Assembly: GCF_032854445.1 (NCBI RefSeq) | Contig: NW_027018145.1 | Coordinates: 1 to 64,000, forward strand | Direction: 5' to 3' | From: Liolophura sinensis | Lineage: Eukaryota; Mollusca; Polyplacophora; Chitonida; Chitonidae | Length of the DNA stretch: 64,000 nucleotides | Shown here: positions 62,169 through 64,000 of the stretch, in pieces | Layout: every line of letters begins with the position of its first letter | How positions within the stretch are numbered: position 1 is the stretch's first letter | Notes under the pieces: generated by a model | What the model saw: only the letters and a program-made list of their open reading frames with translations | Databases searched by the model: none | What the model was told of the DNA's origin: nothing | Position numbers and translations under genes: made by a program

Positions 62169-64000
62169 AAAAAATTGCATATTTCCCTGGTTTCCATGGA
62201 GTAAGAGCCGTTGCTGGGCACGTGACTATGACATCAATGATCATTCAATTGTCGCTACAGCCAAAAGTATTGGTCGGAGAGCAACGCGGTTTGCACCATT
62301 CGATTTCTCGTCACAAAATACGTCGGATTAGCCTCTTACCAGCAGCACTGGAACAGTTTTTCCACTTTTGCATTTTTGCCTGGTCTTTTTGTTAATTTGA
62401 AATCGGATACAATCTACTATGTACAATCGCGACTGGTCATGACTATATTCAACTTTTGACTATAAGTTATGTGCCCTTCTGTAGCCCAGAAGACGTCAAA
62501 TCTTTGGGCTAAGCCCATTTGACTCACCCAGCAATTGTCTTACTTTTAAGTCCAAGACAATCTCAATGTCTTTATCTACGTGTAGAAAAACCACACCATT
62601 CGTACATAAAAAACACAATGTACTAGATACAGTCTGCTGTAAAAAGTACAACTGATCACTGAACCACATCTATAAGGTTCTAATAGATGCGGAATTGGGC
62701 CAGGCATCGGCAGCTGTTTAAAAAATTGCATATTTCCCTGGTTTCCATGGAGTAAGAGCCGTTGCTGGGCACGTGACTATGACATCAATGATCATTCAAT
62801 TGTCGCTACAGCCAAAAGTATTGGTCGGAGAGCAACGCGGTTTGCACCATTCGATTTCTCGTCACAAAATACGTCGGATTACCCTCTTACCAGTAGCACT
62901 GGAACAGTTTTTCCACTTTTGCATTTTTGCCTGGTCTTTTTGTTAATTGAAATCGGCTACACTGTACTATGCACAATCGCGACTGGTCATTATTATATTC
63001 AACTTTTGACTATATGTTATGTGCCCTTCGGTAGCCCAGAAGACGTCCAATCTTTGGGCTAAGCCCATTTAACTCATCCAGCAATTGTCTTACTTTTAAG
63101 TCCAAGACAATCTCAATGTCTTTATCTACGTGTAGAAAAACCACACCATTCGTACATAAAAAACACAATGTACTAGATACAGTCTGCTGTAAAAAGTACA
63201 ACTGATCACTGAACCACATCTATAAGGTTCTAATAGATGCGGAATTGGGCCAGGCATCGGCAGCTGTTAAAAAATTGCATATTTCCCTGGTTTCCATGGA
63301 GTAAGAGCCGTTGCTGGGCACGTGACTATGACATCAATGATCATTCAATTGTCGCTACAGCCAAAAGTATTGGTCGGAGAGCAACGCGGTTTGCACCATT
63401 CGATTTCTCGTGACAAAATACGTCGGATTAGCCTCTTACCAGCAGTACTGGAACAGTTTTTCCACTTTTGCATTTTTGCCTGGTCTTTTTGTTAATTTGA
63501 AATCGGATACAATCTACTATGTACAATCGCGACTGGTCATGACTATATTCAACTTTTGACTATAAGTTATGTGCCCTTCTGTAGCCCAGAAGACGTCAAA
63601 TCTTTGGGCTAAGCCCATTTAACTCACCCAGCAATTGTCTTACTTTTAAGTCCAAGACAATCTCAATGTCTTTATCTACGTGTAGAAAAACCACACCATT
63701 CGTACATAAAAAACACAATGTACTAGATACAGTCTGCTGTAAAAAGTACAACTGATCACTGAACCACATCTATAAGGTTCTAATAGATGCGGAATTGGGC
63801 CAGGCATCGGCAGCTGTTTAAAAAATTGCAAATTTCCCTGGTTTCCATGGAGTAAGAGCCGTTGCTGGGCACGTGACTATGACATCAATGATCATTCAAT
63901 TGTCGCTACAGCCAAAAGTATTGGTCGGAGAGCAACTCGGTTTGCACCATTCGATTTCTTGTGACAAAATACGTCGAATTAGCCTCTTACCAGCAGCACT
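62169..64000 (+). repeat. 1,832-bp segment duplicated from 52,490-54,321, copy 2 (runs off the window)
   Basis: Boundaries inside are 62687, 63237 and 63787. By eye it is identical to 52,490-54,321 at a shift of 9,679 bp, with TTTGACTCACCC (62519), ATTACCCTC (62878), GACGTCCAATC (63042) and GCAACTCGG (63932). The copy continues to the last base, so its true right limit lies outside. Confidence 0.93.

Larger units (their letters stand above)
1..64000 (+). repeat. Satellite DNA array, ~550-bp monomer, about 117 copies
   Basis: The word ATGCGGAATT and its close variants recur every 549-551 bp from 223 to 63787, 116 times and always on the same strand, and the sequence between occurrences is the same throughout with only scattered substitutions. 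There is no inversion, no foreign insertion and no unique spacer. Monomer lengths run from 540 to 556. Most length variation comes from two single-T differences (GTTA or GTTTA just after the boundary; AATTG or AATTTG about 280 bp further on). G+C is about 41%. Neighbouring monomers often differ more than monomers 3, 5, 6 or 8 units apart, so the array evolved by multimer-level amplification. This is typical of eukaryotic satellite DNA. I do not recognise the family, and the strand label is arbitrary. Confidence 0.99.

Noticed and set aside
1-64000. CRISPR array
   Set aside because: The repeat is about 550 bp with no unique spacers; monomers abut directly, and no cas-like gene is present.
1-64000. 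Telomere repeats, rDNA, 5S or histone gene clusters
   Set aside because: No short G-rich telomere-like repeat was seen and nothing in the monomer resembles rRNA or histone genes.
1-64000. Internal ~180-bp subrepeat within the 550-bp monomer
   Set aside because: The length fits three times 183, but I could not see convincing similarity between thirds of the monomer by eye; a self-alignment of one monomer would settle it.

Overview
The whole 64,000-base window is one uninterrupted, head-to-tail satellite DNA array. I see no credible gene, RNA gene, transposon, CRISPR array or unique-sequence interval. A single monomer of about 550 bp (range 540-556, nearly all 549-551) repeats about 117 times, always in the same orientation, including one copy that has lost 225 bp internally. 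I used the start of a conserved ATGCGGAATT word as the monomer boundary; it recurs 116 times, from 223 to 63787. A long, orderly tandem array with a nested multimer structure is typical of eukaryotic heterochromatin (centromeric, pericentromeric, subtelomeric or sex-chromosome). I do not recognise the satellite and cannot name the organism. G+C is about 41% (counted over 13441-13980). CpG is only mildly below expectation (about 17 per monomer against about 22), which argues weakly against a heavily methylated vertebrate genome.

Monomers are mosaics of a few subfamilies. The leader after the boundary has either GTTA (type S) or GTTTA (type T, or type K with GTTTAG). The body is alpha (AATTTG, CAATCTACT, CTTCTGT), beta (AATTG, CACTGTACT, ATACGTT, CTTCGGT) or gamma (CGGCTAC, TCATTATT, ATATGTT). 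The tail is 'a' (TCTATAAGG, TAATAG) or 'b' (TGACCC, TCAATAAGG, AAAAG). Two single-T differences explain most of the 549/550/551 length variation.

Layout: 1-9003 is two copies of an 8-monomer unit of about 4.39 kb. 9004-16155 reuses parts of that unit with a shift of exactly 4400. 16156-20050 has a 3-monomer (1650 bp) periodicity. 19370-25715 is a nearly perfect 6-monomer (3303 bp) tandem duplication, followed by a partial third copy to about 28100. 28100-33213 has a 5-monomer (2751 bp) repeat and a distant copy of 14299-15537. 33214-35410 is nearly monomeric. 35411-44930 mixes 5- and 10-monomer shifts. 44206-51358 is the clearest 5-monomer (2750 bp) higher-order repeat. 51359-54108 is a 3-monomer duplication. 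56180 carries an internal deletion. 62169-64000 is a copy of 52490-54321.

Each monomer carries a cluster of inverted repeats, including a nested 32-nt hairpin that shares bases with a second, competing hairpin, plus CACGTG and AATGATCATT palindromes 11 bp apart. No CENP-B box was found. The array could be a dyad-rich centromere-type satellite, but nothing here proves function. Three stretches (1-4000, 28500-29050, 59760-61640) hold unusual numbers of single-base indels and probably reflect weaker consensus quality.
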